Origin: Opitutia bacterium
Lineage (GTDB): Bacteria; Verrucomicrobiota; Verrucomicrobiia; Opitutales; Seribacteraceae
Length of the DNA stretch: 6,837 bases
Reading direction: 5' to 3'
Assembly: GCA_018695085.1 (NCBI GenBank)
Contig: JABHOU010000637.1
Coordinates: 1-6,837, forward strand
This document shows, piece after piece, positions 1 to 6,711 of the stretch. The position numbers were made by a program, and so were the translations under genes. Within the stretch, counting starts at the first letter, position 1. Each line of letters opens with the position of its first letter. Under the pieces are notes generated by a model that searched no databases, was not told where the DNA came from, and saw only the letters and a program-made list of their open reading frames with translations.

Positions 1-1133
1 ACGGTGACGTTTGCTCCGATGGCCTCGAGGTTGGTTTGTAAGGAGGAAACTTCTCTGGCATCTCGGGACGGTGCCTTGATCGGCAGGTTCCCAAAGAGCT
101 TTGCGTATGAAACCGGGGGCCATTGTTCGAGAATCGGGCCGCGCGCCTTCAACTGCTTGATATAGGCTCCCTGCTTTCCATTTCGTTGGCGAAAGTTGTG
201 CTTGGAGTAACAGTGCACCGAGACGTTTTCCCCGGGGCACAGAAAAACAGTGATTTTATGGGATTTCATTTCCCGGTTGCCGAGGGAGATGACTTCAAGG
301 AGGCGCTGGGGCTGTGGGCGGTCGTCGGCGTAGTAGTACTTGCCGGCAAAGACCTCAATGCTGACGTCCTCCGGGAAATCCCCCACCTTCATGGCATCGA
401 AAGTGAGCTCGTACCAACCCTGGACGGGCGGGTCGAAGTTGTCGTAGAAGAAGGAATAACTGTTTCCGTTATTCGCCCGGGTCCAGGAGAAAAGAATGCC
501 CTCCTTGTATGGCCGGGTATAGACGTTGTAGGTCTTGTGGCTGTCCTTGATCTTGTTGGTCACCCAAATCCACTCGGGAGCAAAGCCTTCGGAGGGCAAA
601 GCGAACTCAAGCATTCGATCGGCGACCTTGAAATAGGATCCGAGCATTTCCTTGGTCAGCTTGATTCTGCGGTCGGAATCGAAATCGAAAGTACCGCGGT
701 CGTCGGGGATTTCCCCAGTCAGGTCGAGCTTTATCCCAAGCAGATCGTTGAGCGAATGGACGAACTCATGGCGGCTGATTCTGCGGAAGGGGGCGGGCTT
801 GTAGTCTGCTTGGCGCTTGGCCAACCAATCCAGCATCACTTGTTTTTCCTTGGTGTTCGGTTGCTTCTTGTTCTTCGGCGGCATCTTTGCCGTGATGAGG
901 TTCTCGAAGGCCCAGGTGTGGTTGGCCCCTTCTTTTTCCATCAGAGCCACCAAGTCGAGTTCGCCTTTCTTCAACTCGTCGTCATGGCAATCGAAGCAGT
1001 ACTTCTCGAAGTACAGCATGGTTTGCTTGCCAAGCCCCTGCCCCAACAAAGAGGCTTCGCAAATGAAAATAGCGGCCAAGACACAGGTAGCAGACCAGAA
1101 GAGAGTCACTCGATTCACTTCAGGAAAACTCAT
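1..1133 (-). CDS. Exported planctomycete-type cytochrome c protein (PSCyt1-DUF1587-beta-rich domain), 3' end outside window
   Basis: An open frame read from the minus strand by hand: ATG at 1133-1131, 377 codons without a stop to the window edge. Residues 10-32 are hydrophobic and resemble a signal peptide. The PSCyt1 domain follows, with haem-binding CFDCH at 46-50 and KMPPK at 83-87; the Met there is a plausible distal haem ligand. Residues 117-180 match DUF1587 (RRISRHEFVHSLNDLLGI). Residues 185-315 form a beta-rich, aromatic-rich region, then a linker (GPILEQWPP, 332-340) that normally precedes DUF1595. Full-length relatives continue through DUF1595, DUF1592, DUF1588 and DUF1585, so over half the protein is probably missing. 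The start is supported by the ATGA overlap with the IclR stop and a GAGGAG site 8 nt upstream. Haem attachment and export are family inference; the reaction is unknown. A long plus-strand frame over the same bases (123-1298) is its antisense shadow. Confidence 0.93.
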   Translation of the reverse strand, partial: MSFPEVNRVTLFWSATCVLAAIFICEASLLGQGLGKQTMLYFEKYCFDCHDDELKKGELDLVALMEKEGANHTWAFENLITAKMPPKNKKQPNTKEKQVMLDWLAKRQADYKPAPFRRISRHEFVHSLNDLLGIKLDLTGEIPDDRGTFDFDSDRRIKLTKEMLGSYFKVADRMLEFALPSEGFAPEWIWVTNKIKDSHKTYNVYTRPYKEGILFSWTRANNGNSYSFFYDNFDPPVQGWYELTFDAMKVGDFPEDVSIEVFAGKYYYADDRPQPQRLLEVISLGNREMKSHKITVFLCPGENVSVHCYSKHNFRQRNGKQGAYIKQLKARGPILEQWPPVSYAKLFGNLPIKAPSRDAREVSSLQTNLEAIGANVT

Positions 1134-1942
1134 CCAGATGACTCCTCAAGACACGATGAAATTAGATCGCCTGCTACCTTAGCTTTGTTACCGAGCTCTG
1201 GGAAGCGACTCTTGGGTAGACGCTTGGCCGGACCGGTAATCCACAGCGCTCCTGCCAGAGTCCCATCAGGATTCATGATGGGACCGGCGATGCAATGAAT
1301 CCCCTCATTCCCCTCCGCGTAATCAATTGAATAACCTAAATCCAGAACTCGTTCGCACTCGATGTGCAGTTTGCTTGGATCAGTAATGGTTCGTGAAGTC
1401 CGTGGCTCAAGATCCATTTGCTTGATCATCCTTTTCCTTTCGGCGATCGGCATGTTAGCAAGGAGGATCTTGCCCGGGGCGTTGCAGTGCAAGGGGAAGC
1501 GCAATCCTATATCAACCACTATCCGTAAAGGCTCCAATCCCTCGACTTGGCTGATGATGACGCCTTCACGACCACTCAAGATTCCAAGCTGAATGGTTTC
1601 ACGAGTTTCGTCCCGTAACCCCTTCATCACCTCCAGCGATATCTCGGGTAAGCTCTTCCGGGAGGAACGAGCCGTGGCCAAGCGCATCAATTTAGGGGTA
1701 ATAACAAACTCTAAGGTCTTGGCGTCGCGGTCCAAGTACCCTCTGGCCAGCATGGTTTGCGTAATACGAAACACTGCATTCTTTGGTAAATTCAATAGCT
1801 GACTCAAGGCGGACAGGGTCAACCCATGATCCGTTGAGCTCAACAGTTCCAAAATGTCCAGCGAACGGTCCAATGCCGGCACCAATCCGGCTGAACTGTT
1901 CTCGGATTCCAAATCCATGCTGTCCTTAAGTCGGGTAGCCAT
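1130..1942 (-). CDS. IclR-family transcriptional regulator
   Basis: A 270-residue cytoplasmic DNA-binding regulator of normal family length. Residues 20-83 are the N-terminal winged helix-turn-helix (PALDRSLDILELLSS, then recognition helix near 52-70). Residues 98-265 are the IclR effector-binding domain, with LHCNAPGKILLA at 151-162. The classic IclR signature is present at 202-223 (G202, D206, E209, C216-I-A, I221, N223) except that Met222 replaces the usual Phe/Tyr/His. Family members bind small organic acids or aromatics and repress or activate a neighbouring operon; the ligand here cannot be read from sequence. The downstream cytochrome gene overlaps its stop by ATGA, so the two are probably co-transcribed. 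Start choice is uncertain: the ATG at 1942 lacks a Shine-Dalgarno site, whereas the internal ATG at 1918 (residue 9) has AAGGA 4 nt upstream. Either start leaves both domains intact. Confidence 0.95.
   Translation of the reverse strand: MATRLKDSMDLESENSSAGLVPALDRSLDILELLSSTDHGLTLSALSQLLNLPKNAVFRITQTMLARGYLDRDAKTLEFVITPKLMRLATARSSRKSLPEISLEVMKGLRDETRETIQLGILSGREGVIISQVEGLEPLRIVVDIGLRFPLHCNAPGKILLANMPIAERKRMIKQMDLEPRTSRTITDPSKLHIECERVLDLGYSIDYAEGNEGIHCIAGPIMNPDGTLAGALWITGPAKRLPKSRFPELGNKAKVAGDLISSCLEESSG
1142..1147 (-). promoter_or_regulatory. Shine-Dalgarno site of the partial cytochrome gene
   Basis: Minus-strand GAGGAG, 8 nt before the ATG at 1133 and inside the last codons of the IclR gene. 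It is the strongest ribosome binding site in the window. Together with the ATGA stop/start overlap it fixes the start and points to translational coupling with the regulator. Confidence 0.75.
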
Positions 1943-1959
1943 CGGTGTACAGGATGTAT

Positions 1960-1994
1960 GTTTCTATATACAGTACAGGTTTTGCATATAGAAC
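1960..1994. promoter_or_regulatory. Imperfect inverted repeat, candidate operator (IclR autoregulation)
   Basis: GTTTCTATAT (1960-1969) faces ATATAGAAC (1986-1994). The reverse complement of the second arm, GTTCTATAT, equals the first apart from one extra T. The spacer is 16 nt. One arm covers the candidate -10 box and the other lies in the predicted early transcribed region, where a bound protein would block initiation. IclR proteins commonly bind imperfect palindromes in their own promoter region, so autoregulation is the simplest inference. The AT-rich arms weaken the statistical case. Confidence 0.4.
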
Positions 1995-2013
1995 GCTGAG
2001 GACTTATTCCCAA
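1985..2013 (-). promoter_or_regulatory. Candidate sigma70-type promoter for the IclR-cytochrome operon
   Basis: On the minus strand, TTGGGA (2013-2008) is followed after exactly 17 nt by TATATG (1990-1985). Each hexamer matches the sigma70 consensus at four of six bases. Transcription would start near 1978, giving a leader of about 35 nt before the ATG at 1942, or about 60 nt before the one at 1918. The -10 overlaps one arm of the inverted repeat at 1960-1994. Read by eye only; PVC-group promoters are poorly characterised. Confidence 0.4.
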
Positions 2014-2088
2014 ACCGTCAACTGGAATTTGAAAAGAAGGCTATATTATTTATGGGGGAAGGGATCAGGAGACCGGAGGCAAGCTACT

Positions 2089-2877
2089 TTACTTCGATGC
2101 ATGCCTGATGACAAAATCGACAAGGTTCTGGCTTTGAAACCATCCGGACCACATGTTGTGGCCTTGGCCGGGGACGACTTCCAAGGTCATGGGGCCACCC
2201 AGTTTGTCGTAGCGCTCCTTGATGATGGCTGAATTCTTGTCCAGTGGAACGACACGGTCCTTGTCGCCGTGGATGTGAAAGATGGGCACCTTCGCCTTGG
2301 CCAGCGCTGCCAACCGGTCGATAGGGTTGTGCTTGAAAAGTTCTTTTTCGATCTGATCAGCGGTCAAGCCATAGGCTCCGCAGGCCCGCTTGAGCCCGGG
2401 GTAGCTGGCGATGTTGCAGACCGGGTAGATGCCGGTAATGCACCGCACCTTGTCCGGATTTTCCGCTGCCCAGCAATAAAGCATGAGACCCCCGCGGCTG
2501 CGGGCCAGCAGGCAGGCCTGCGTAGAGAGGCCCCGCTTGGTCACCAAATGCTCGTGCAGGGCGGAGTAGACCGCCCTACCCTTCGGGCTACCATAGGATT
2601 CCCCTATGTCCACACCGGCGATGGCGATCCCCGCCTTTAGAAACCGTTCGAACATCCATTTCTCCGCTCCACCCGGCAACCCACGCAGCGTGGGAGCGTA
2701 CAAAACCCACGGAATCGGTCCCGGCTTGGGCTTTTCCGGAACTATGAGGAATGCGGGGCGATCTTGTATGGCGAACACCTCGCCCTTCATGGGAAGGCGC
2801 TTCTCGACGGCATCCAGTTGGGACGCACCAAGAAAGAGAACGGCAAAGGCAACGGATGCGAATCGACGGGCAATCAT
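2089..2877 (-). CDS. Exported alpha/beta hydrolase (serine esterase/peptidase-like)
   Basis: A 262-residue predicted secreted hydrolase. A basic start (MIARR) and hydrophobic stretch to about residue 18 form a signal peptide, with likely cleavage near Ala23. The alpha/beta hydrolase core runs from about 41 to 258. The proposed triad is Ser127 in ARSRGG, Asp207 in HGDKDRVVP and His240 in GQGHN. The elbow is non-canonical because Ala125 replaces the first Gly of GxSxG. Five cysteines (122, 135, 146, 154, 166) cluster in 45 residues around the nucleophile and could form disulfides after export. The substrate is unknown; ester or acyl-group hydrolysis is the family expectation. It starts 4 bp after the stop of the preceding esterase, with GGAAG at 2889-2885 as ribosome binding site 7 nt before the ATG, so the two are co-transcribed. 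Confidence 0.93.
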   Translation of the reverse strand: MIARRFASVAFAVLFLGASQLDAVEKRLPMKGEVFAIQDRPAFLIVPEKPKPGPIPWVLYAPTLRGLPGGAEKWMFERFLKAGIAIAGVDIGESYGSPKGRAVYSALHEHLVTKRGLSTQACLLARSRGGLMLYCWAAENPDKVRCITGIYPVCNIASYPGLKRACGAYGLTADQIEKELFKHNPIDRLAALAKAKVPIFHIHGDKDRVVPLDKNSAIIKERYDKLGGPMTLEVVPGQGHNMWSGWFQSQNLVDFVIRHASK

Positions 2878-2881
2878 GGTC

Positions 2882-3688
2882 CTACTTCCGCGACCGTTTG
2901 TTCCCGTAGAGCCACTTGAAAAATTCGGGATCGCCGTGGGGCACCTTGCCCGCGTTGTGCCCCATGTCGGGAAGCACGATGACCTTGGCCTGCTTGCCGC
3001 CGGCCTTGGTGATTTCCTTGAGAATCATTTCCCCACGGTCAGCAGGCACAACGCGATCATTGGCTCCGAAGTAGGCCCGCATCGGAATAGTCGATATGTT
3101 GCGCCCCCAAAGAGCCAAGTTCTTGGTCACGTCCTTGGGCCCGAGGGGCCCGAGACCGCCGACCATGGGGGCGATGGCGGCAAAGTGCTGGGGACGGCAA
3201 CCCGCCCACATGAAGGTTCCGTAGCCTCCCATGCTGTTGCCAGTGAGATAGACGCGGTCCGAATCCACCGGCAGGGAATTGATGAGGTGACCCAAAAGGA
3301 TATCGAGGTCACCGACCTGCCAACCAGCCTTGGCACCTTCCTTCTTCGGACTCTTGGTCGCTTGGGGAGCCACCACCAAGGACTTGATCTTGGCTTGTTT
3401 CAAGGGTCCGATGAGGGAACCGGCTTGCCGCCTCGACTTATTGATATCGGAACCCACTCCACCAGCACCATGGAGGTAGATGAGCAGCGGCAATTTGCCG
3501 CTGAAACCTTTGGCTGGCAGACCGAAGACGCAATACTCGGGATTGAGCGAGACAGTCTTGGCCAGAAGCGCCTGAGGCAACCGCTGGATCGCTCCAGCGT
3601 CGTTCTGACGTGGCTGCCTTTGAGCCGACAGAGGCACCAGACAAGTTTCTAGGCAAGATAGGACAAGAAGAGCTGACAGGTATTTCAT
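2882..3688 (-). CDS. Exported esterase, PHB-depolymerase/carboxylesterase-like alpha/beta hydrolase
   Basis: A 268-residue predicted secreted serine esterase. Residues 1-22 (MKYLSALLVLSC to PLSA) form a signal peptide with likely cleavage after Ala22. Cys12 lies too early and in too poor a lipobox for a confident lipoprotein call. The core contains the oxyanion-side HGAGG at 73-77, the canonical nucleophile elbow GNSMGG with Ser152, Asp211 in GANDRVVP, and His244 in DMGHN. This pattern resembles esterase-D, feruloyl/acetyl-xylan esterase and polyhydroxybutyrate-depolymerase relatives, enzymes that remove acyl groups or cleave polyesters; which substrate applies cannot be decided here. It lies 38 nt after the large cytochrome gene and 4 nt before the second hydrolase. 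No clear Shine-Dalgarno sequence precedes the ATG at 3688. A 118-codon minus-strand frame (3794-3438) over its 5' end is an out-of-frame shadow. Confidence 0.94.
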   Translation of the reverse strand: MKYLSALLVLSCLETCLVPLSAQRQPRQNDAGAIQRLPQALLAKTVSLNPEYCVFGLPAKGFSGKLPLLIYLHGAGGVGSDINKSRRQAGSLIGPLKQAKIKSLVVAPQATKSPKKEGAKAGWQVGDLDILLGHLINSLPVDSDRVYLTGNSMGGYGTFMWAGCRPQHFAAIAPMVGGLGPLGPKDVTKNLALWGRNISTIPMRAYFGANDRVVPADRGEMILKEITKAGGKQAKVIVLPDMGHNAGKVPHGDPEFFKWLYGNKRSRK

Positions 3689-3704
3689 AAAGCGAATGAG
3701 GTAT

Positions 3705-3717
3705 CGGGGCGACCCCG
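3705..3717 (-). other. Short GC hairpin between cytochrome and esterase genes
   Basis: CGGGG (3705-3709) pairs with CCCCG (3713-3717) across a 3-nt loop, in the 38-nt gap. No U-run follows it on the minus strand, so it is not a typical terminator. It could be an mRNA processing or stability element, or chance. Confidence 0.25.
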
Positions 3718-3726
3718 TCGAAGCGA

Positions 3727-6711
3727 TTACTTTCTAGCGACCTTTGTCTCCACTTTGCGGTAGAGGAAAGCGTCGGAGGTAAGCAGGGAGGCAAGAAGAG
3801 CTTTCATGCTTCCTCCGCTTTCGCGGTAGGCCTGATGGGCGGTCTGCAACACGGGAGCATCGTTGAGGGTTTCGTTGCGCCCCATCCAAAAACGAAAGGC
3901 GTGACGAACGAAGACCTGCTCGACGCGTTCGCTGGCAGCCAGTTTCTCGATCATCTCCAGGGCATTCTTGACAGGACCGTCCAAGGCGGGATCCCCGCTG
4001 TCGATGATTTCTCCCGAAGTATCAACTGGCTTCTCAAGCTCGCTCGTTCGAAAAAGACCGGCATGGTTGTACATCTCGAAAGGGAGCCCAAGAGGATCCA
4101 TCTTCTCATGGCAGGTCCAGCAGTATTTTTCGCGGGTGACGCGCATGCGCTCCCGTAGTGTGGTATTCGGTTCGTCCGGGAGCATGGCGTCTACGGTAAT
4201 GGGAATGTCGGGAATCCCTCCGCCCAAGAGTTTTTCACGAATCCAGCGCCCGCGCAGGATGGCATGGTTGTCCATGGCATCAGAATGCGAAACCAGCCAA
4301 CTCGGATGGGTCAGAAGGCCCAACCGCTGGCCTTCCGGGAGAGTCGCCAAGGTTCGTTCGGGTTTCATGGAGCCGTTCCCGAATGATCGTCGACTGACCC
4401 GGGCGTAGACCCATGGTCCCGAAAGCTCGGCTTGGGTAACGTGGACGTTACCGATCTTCTTCTTTTTTCCCTGCTCCAGTTTCTTCTTGGCGGCGGTCAA
4501 AGACTTCTTCTTTTGCGTCAAGGTCTTGAGAATCCCGATGTCTTCTCGAAGGGAAACCCGGGATAGAACATGATTTCCACGCTGGGAATCAAACTTGATC
4601 GCGGTCATTGTTTTGCCCGCAGGAACCGAAAATTGAAAATAACCGAGACCGGGGCTCAGGTTGATATTTTGGGAACCGCTGTCCCAAAGGGCCACAATAC
4701 CAATTGGACGGGAACTTGAGTCGCTGCGCTCGACGCGGACCACCAGTTTGGTTTTGGCGGGAATGGGTTCGTCAAAAGTTTGTTGGATAACCACGGCTTG
4801 GCGTCTCCCACCAACACGATTTTCGGCAAGTTCCTTGGGATCAATTGTCCCGCTTGCTACCTCCCAACCATCGGGCTCTTCAAGCACAACTTTGGAAAAA
4901 TCCCCATTGAGCAAGAAACACGGGGGAATCTGATCCCCAGATTCGCCGCGCAATTTGCTCTCGAGATCCTCGATTCCCTTCTCTAGATCGGCCACGGCAG
5001 CCGTTTCCTTCTTCAGTTTTGCCTCCGCTTCTTTTTTTCGAACGAGTGTAGCGACTTCCCGTTCCTCCTTATTGTTTTTCTTGCCAAAGTAGGATTTGTC
5101 GGCCCCGGTGGCCACGACTTGGCGGGTGGTCAGGAGCTCCTTGAGGATGTCCTTGTCTTCCTGCAAAATCAATTCGATCAACCGGTCCGAACTTGCGGTG
5201 GCATCGAACATGGCCCGGTAATGAGAGGTGCCGCGAGAGCTGACACCCGTGCGGGCCAAGGCCGCGTTGTCTTTGCAAATATAGCCCCCGAGGTCGTAGT
5301 CGAAGAAGTCGCGGAAAAAGCGAAGCACCCGAGGTTTTCGGATACTGTCGTCATCAAGCATCCGGGAGACTTCCCGCTTTACGTCGTCACGGGTTCTCAT
5401 CCGTTCTTCGACGATGGCTCTGCGGAGAGCCTCATCCGGCCTGACGTAACTAAGAGCGTGATTCACCGCCAACCCGAGTTCCCAATCCCGCAACATCACC
5501 CGTCCATTCCGGTCGGGTTTTCCGGATTGGGCGGTTTCGACTCGGAAAAGAGCATCACGATCAAGAAAGATAGCGGACAAGCCCATGAATACACCGTTCT
5601 CCTTTCCCACCTTGCCGATGGAGTCCTTTGCTATCTGCAAGTATTCATCGGATTCCTTATTCGAAGGAGGACGGAAGGTCACCGCTTCGAAAACATAGTC
5701 GACCGCTGACCGTAAGCGCTCGTCGGTAACCCCGGGTTCCTTCATCAAATCATAAACCGGAGTCAGCGGACGGAGAACTTTCGTGCTGTATACGATGGCT
5801 GATGGCAAACCGCGCAGATCCCCCTTTGGCTTCACCTTTTCGTAGGTCTTGGGATCGTCGGTGATTTGCTCGGGAAATTCGGCAAGACTCAAAGGCCCAT
5901 ACGCCATGTAGCGCAGGATATCCTCCGCCTTGCCGAGAATTTGGGTAGCCTCGGAACTGTTCACTGAGTAAAAGTCAGGGTAATTTTCCAAGCCATGCTT
6001 GCGTGCGGAAGAAAGAACTACTGGAACGCTCTTGACTGCGGTTGCGTAAGCTACGGTTCCGCCTTCCCATTTAATGATCCGGTCCGTCCCGAAATAGAGC
6101 TTCAACTCACCGCCGTGGTTGGTCGGAATATGGTCTCCACGCGTACGCAGTCCCGGTTTTGCAGGATCGTATTGGGACTCCGTGTTGATCAATTCGTTAA
6201 GCCGCGTTATATGTTCTTGTGGAGTGACCCTCCAAATGCGGGCAGGGGAAGAGGTCGGTTCCAGTTTAATTCCTTTGGGAAGACCCCCAAAGAGTAGGTC
6301 ATGAGAGAGGAAGTTCCCCTTGTTGGGATCGATGTGGGCGTGAAAGCCTCCCTTGTTTTTCATCTCGCGCTGAAGCTCATCGACGATCCAGTCGGAAAAC
6401 CGCAAACGGTCGATGATTCCAAGCTTCGATTTTTTCTTCGGCGGCATCTCCTGCAAGGTAACCTGAGACCAGATGGACTTCCAGATTGCCGCATTGGTCT
6501 CGTCCACTGGCCCGAGCTCAAGAAAGTTTAGGTCCCCCTCACTGGTCTCGTCATCGTGACAATCGAAACAATGGCTCTCCAAAAAAGAACTCGCGAATGT
6601 TTTGAAGTCGCCGGTTGGCTTTTCCCCTGGGACGTAAATTCCCGAGGCTTGGGAGACCGTGCTAAATAGAGCAAAGACCGCCACCCCAAGGGTGCGGGTC
6701 ATCAGGTTCAT
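3727..6711 (-). CDS. Exported multidomain cytochrome c protein, PSCyt1-DUF1587-DUF1595-DUF1592-[insert]-DUF1588-DUF1585
   Basis: A complete 994-residue protein, starting at the ATG at 6711 rather than 6789. That start gives a clean signal peptide (MNLMTRTLGVAVFALFSTVS, cleavage near Ala22) and an ATGA overlap with the DUF1552 stop; the 26 extra residues would be charged and precede the signal. Domains: PSCyt1 with haem motif CFDCH (48-52) and EMPPK (88-92); DUF1587 about 158-214; DUF1595 about 332-392; DUF1592 about 406-536; an insert 545-754; DUF1588 about 771-888 with second haem motif CWTCHEKMDPLG (864-875); DUF1585 about 895-986. The insert is a Lys/Glu-rich helix, a beta-rich domain and a second Lys-rich helix. 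Covalent haem binding and location outside the cytoplasm follow from CxxCH plus the signal; redox activity is inference, as the family's reaction is not known to me. Two esterases follow closely. Boundaries are approximate. Confidence 0.95.
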   Translation of the reverse strand: MNLMTRTLGVAVFALFSTVSQASGIYVPGEKPTGDFKTFASSFLESHCFDCHDDETSEGDLNFLELGPVDETNAAIWKSIWSQVTLQEMPPKKKSKLGIIDRLRFSDWIVDELQREMKNKGGFHAHIDPNKGNFLSHDLLFGGLPKGIKLEPTSSPARIWRVTPQEHITRLNELINTESQYDPAKPGLRTRGDHIPTNHGGELKLYFGTDRIIKWEGGTVAYATAVKSVPVVLSSARKHGLENYPDFYSVNSSEATQILGKAEDILRYMAYGPLSLAEFPEQITDDPKTYEKVKPKGDLRGLPSAIVYSTKVLRPLTPVYDLMKEPGVTDERLRSAVDYVFEAVTFRPPSNKESDEYLQIAKDSIGKVGKENGVFMGLSAIFLDRDALFRVETAQSGKPDRNGRVMLRDWELGLAVNHALSYVRPDEALRRAIVEERMRTRDDVKREVSRMLDDDSIRKPRVLRFFRDFFDYDLGGYICKDNAALARTGVSSRGTSHYRAMFDATASSDRLIELILQEDKDILKELLTTRQVVATGADKSYFGKKNNKEEREVATLVRKKEAEAKLKKETAAVADLEKGIEDLESKLRGESGDQIPPCFLLNGDFSKVVLEEPDGWEVASGTIDPKELAENRVGGRRQAVVIQQTFDEPIPAKTKLVVRVERSDSSSRPIGIVALWDSGSQNINLSPGLGYFQFSVPAGKTMTAIKFDSQRGNHVLSRVSLREDIGILKTLTQKKKSLTAAKKKLEQGKKKKIGNVHVTQAELSGPWVYARVSRRSFGNGSMKPERTLATLPEGQRLGLLTHPSWLVSHSDAMDNHAILRGRWIREKLLGGGIPDIPITVDAMLPDEPNTTLRERMRVTREKYCWTCHEKMDPLGLPFEMYNHAGLFRTSELEKPVDTSGEIIDSGDPALDGPVKNALEMIEKLAASERVEQVFVRHAFRFWMGRNETLNDAPVLQTAHQAYRESGGSMKALLASLLTSDAFLYRKVETKVARK
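4450..5079 (-). other. Coiled coil / beta-rich domain / coiled coil insert within the cytochrome protein
   Basis: Encodes residues 545-754 of the 994-residue protein, between DUF1592 and DUF1588. Residues 545-588 are a charged heptad-like helix (KKEAEAKLKKETAAVADLEK). Residues 594-721 alternate hydrophobic strands with Gly/Ser/Asp turns (TKLVVRVERSD, IGIVALWDSGS, GYFQFSVPAG), like a jelly-roll binding module. Residues 722-754 are a second Lys-rich helix. The two helices could pair as an antiparallel stalk presenting the beta domain. The binding role is inference. Confidence 0.6.

Larger units (their letters stand above)
1943..2088. other. Intergenic region between hydrolase and IclR genes
   Basis: The largest gene-free stretch in the window, 146 bp. 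It holds the candidate promoter and inverted repeat, plus a direct repeat GTACAGG at 1947-1953 and 1973-1979, spaced 26 bp. No convincing stem followed by a U-run was seen after the hydrolase stop at 2089, so readthrough from the upstream operon into the IclR gene is possible. A 95-codon plus-strand frame starting at 1945 runs antisense into the hydrolase and has no recognisable domain; I do not call it. Confidence 0.6.

Noticed and set aside
123..1298. 391-codon plus-strand open frame
   Set aside because: It is antisense to both the partial cytochrome and the end of the IclR gene, which have recognisable domains and motifs. Its own translation shows no family pattern.
2016..2021. Minus-strand TTGACG, a five-of-six match to a -35 box
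   Set aside because: No acceptable -10 hexamer lies 16-18 nt downstream (cagcgt-like sequence there), so TTGGGA at 2013-2008 with TATATG was preferred.
2041..2088. Possible terminator after the second hydrolase
   Set aside because: No stable stem with a following U-run was found on the minus strand.
1945..2232. 95-codon plus-strand frame that begins in the intergenic region, possibly a divergent small gene
   Set aside because: About half of it is antisense to the hydrolase. It has no domain and no clear ribosome binding site, and its start lies within the candidate operator region.
2606..3652. 348-codon plus-strand open frame over the two hydrolases
   Set aside because: It runs antisense across two genes with complete catalytic triads and signal peptides, and its product is low in recognisable structure.
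2882..3688. Lipoprotein signal at Cys12 of the first esterase
   Set aside because: The preceding residues V-L-S do not make a good lipobox and the hydrophobic segment would be too short; cleavage after Ala22 by signal peptidase I fits better.
5119..5709. 196-codon plus-strand open frame inside the large cytochrome
   Set aside because: It is antisense to the DUF1595 and DUF1592 domains; shadow frames of this length are expected opposite long genes.
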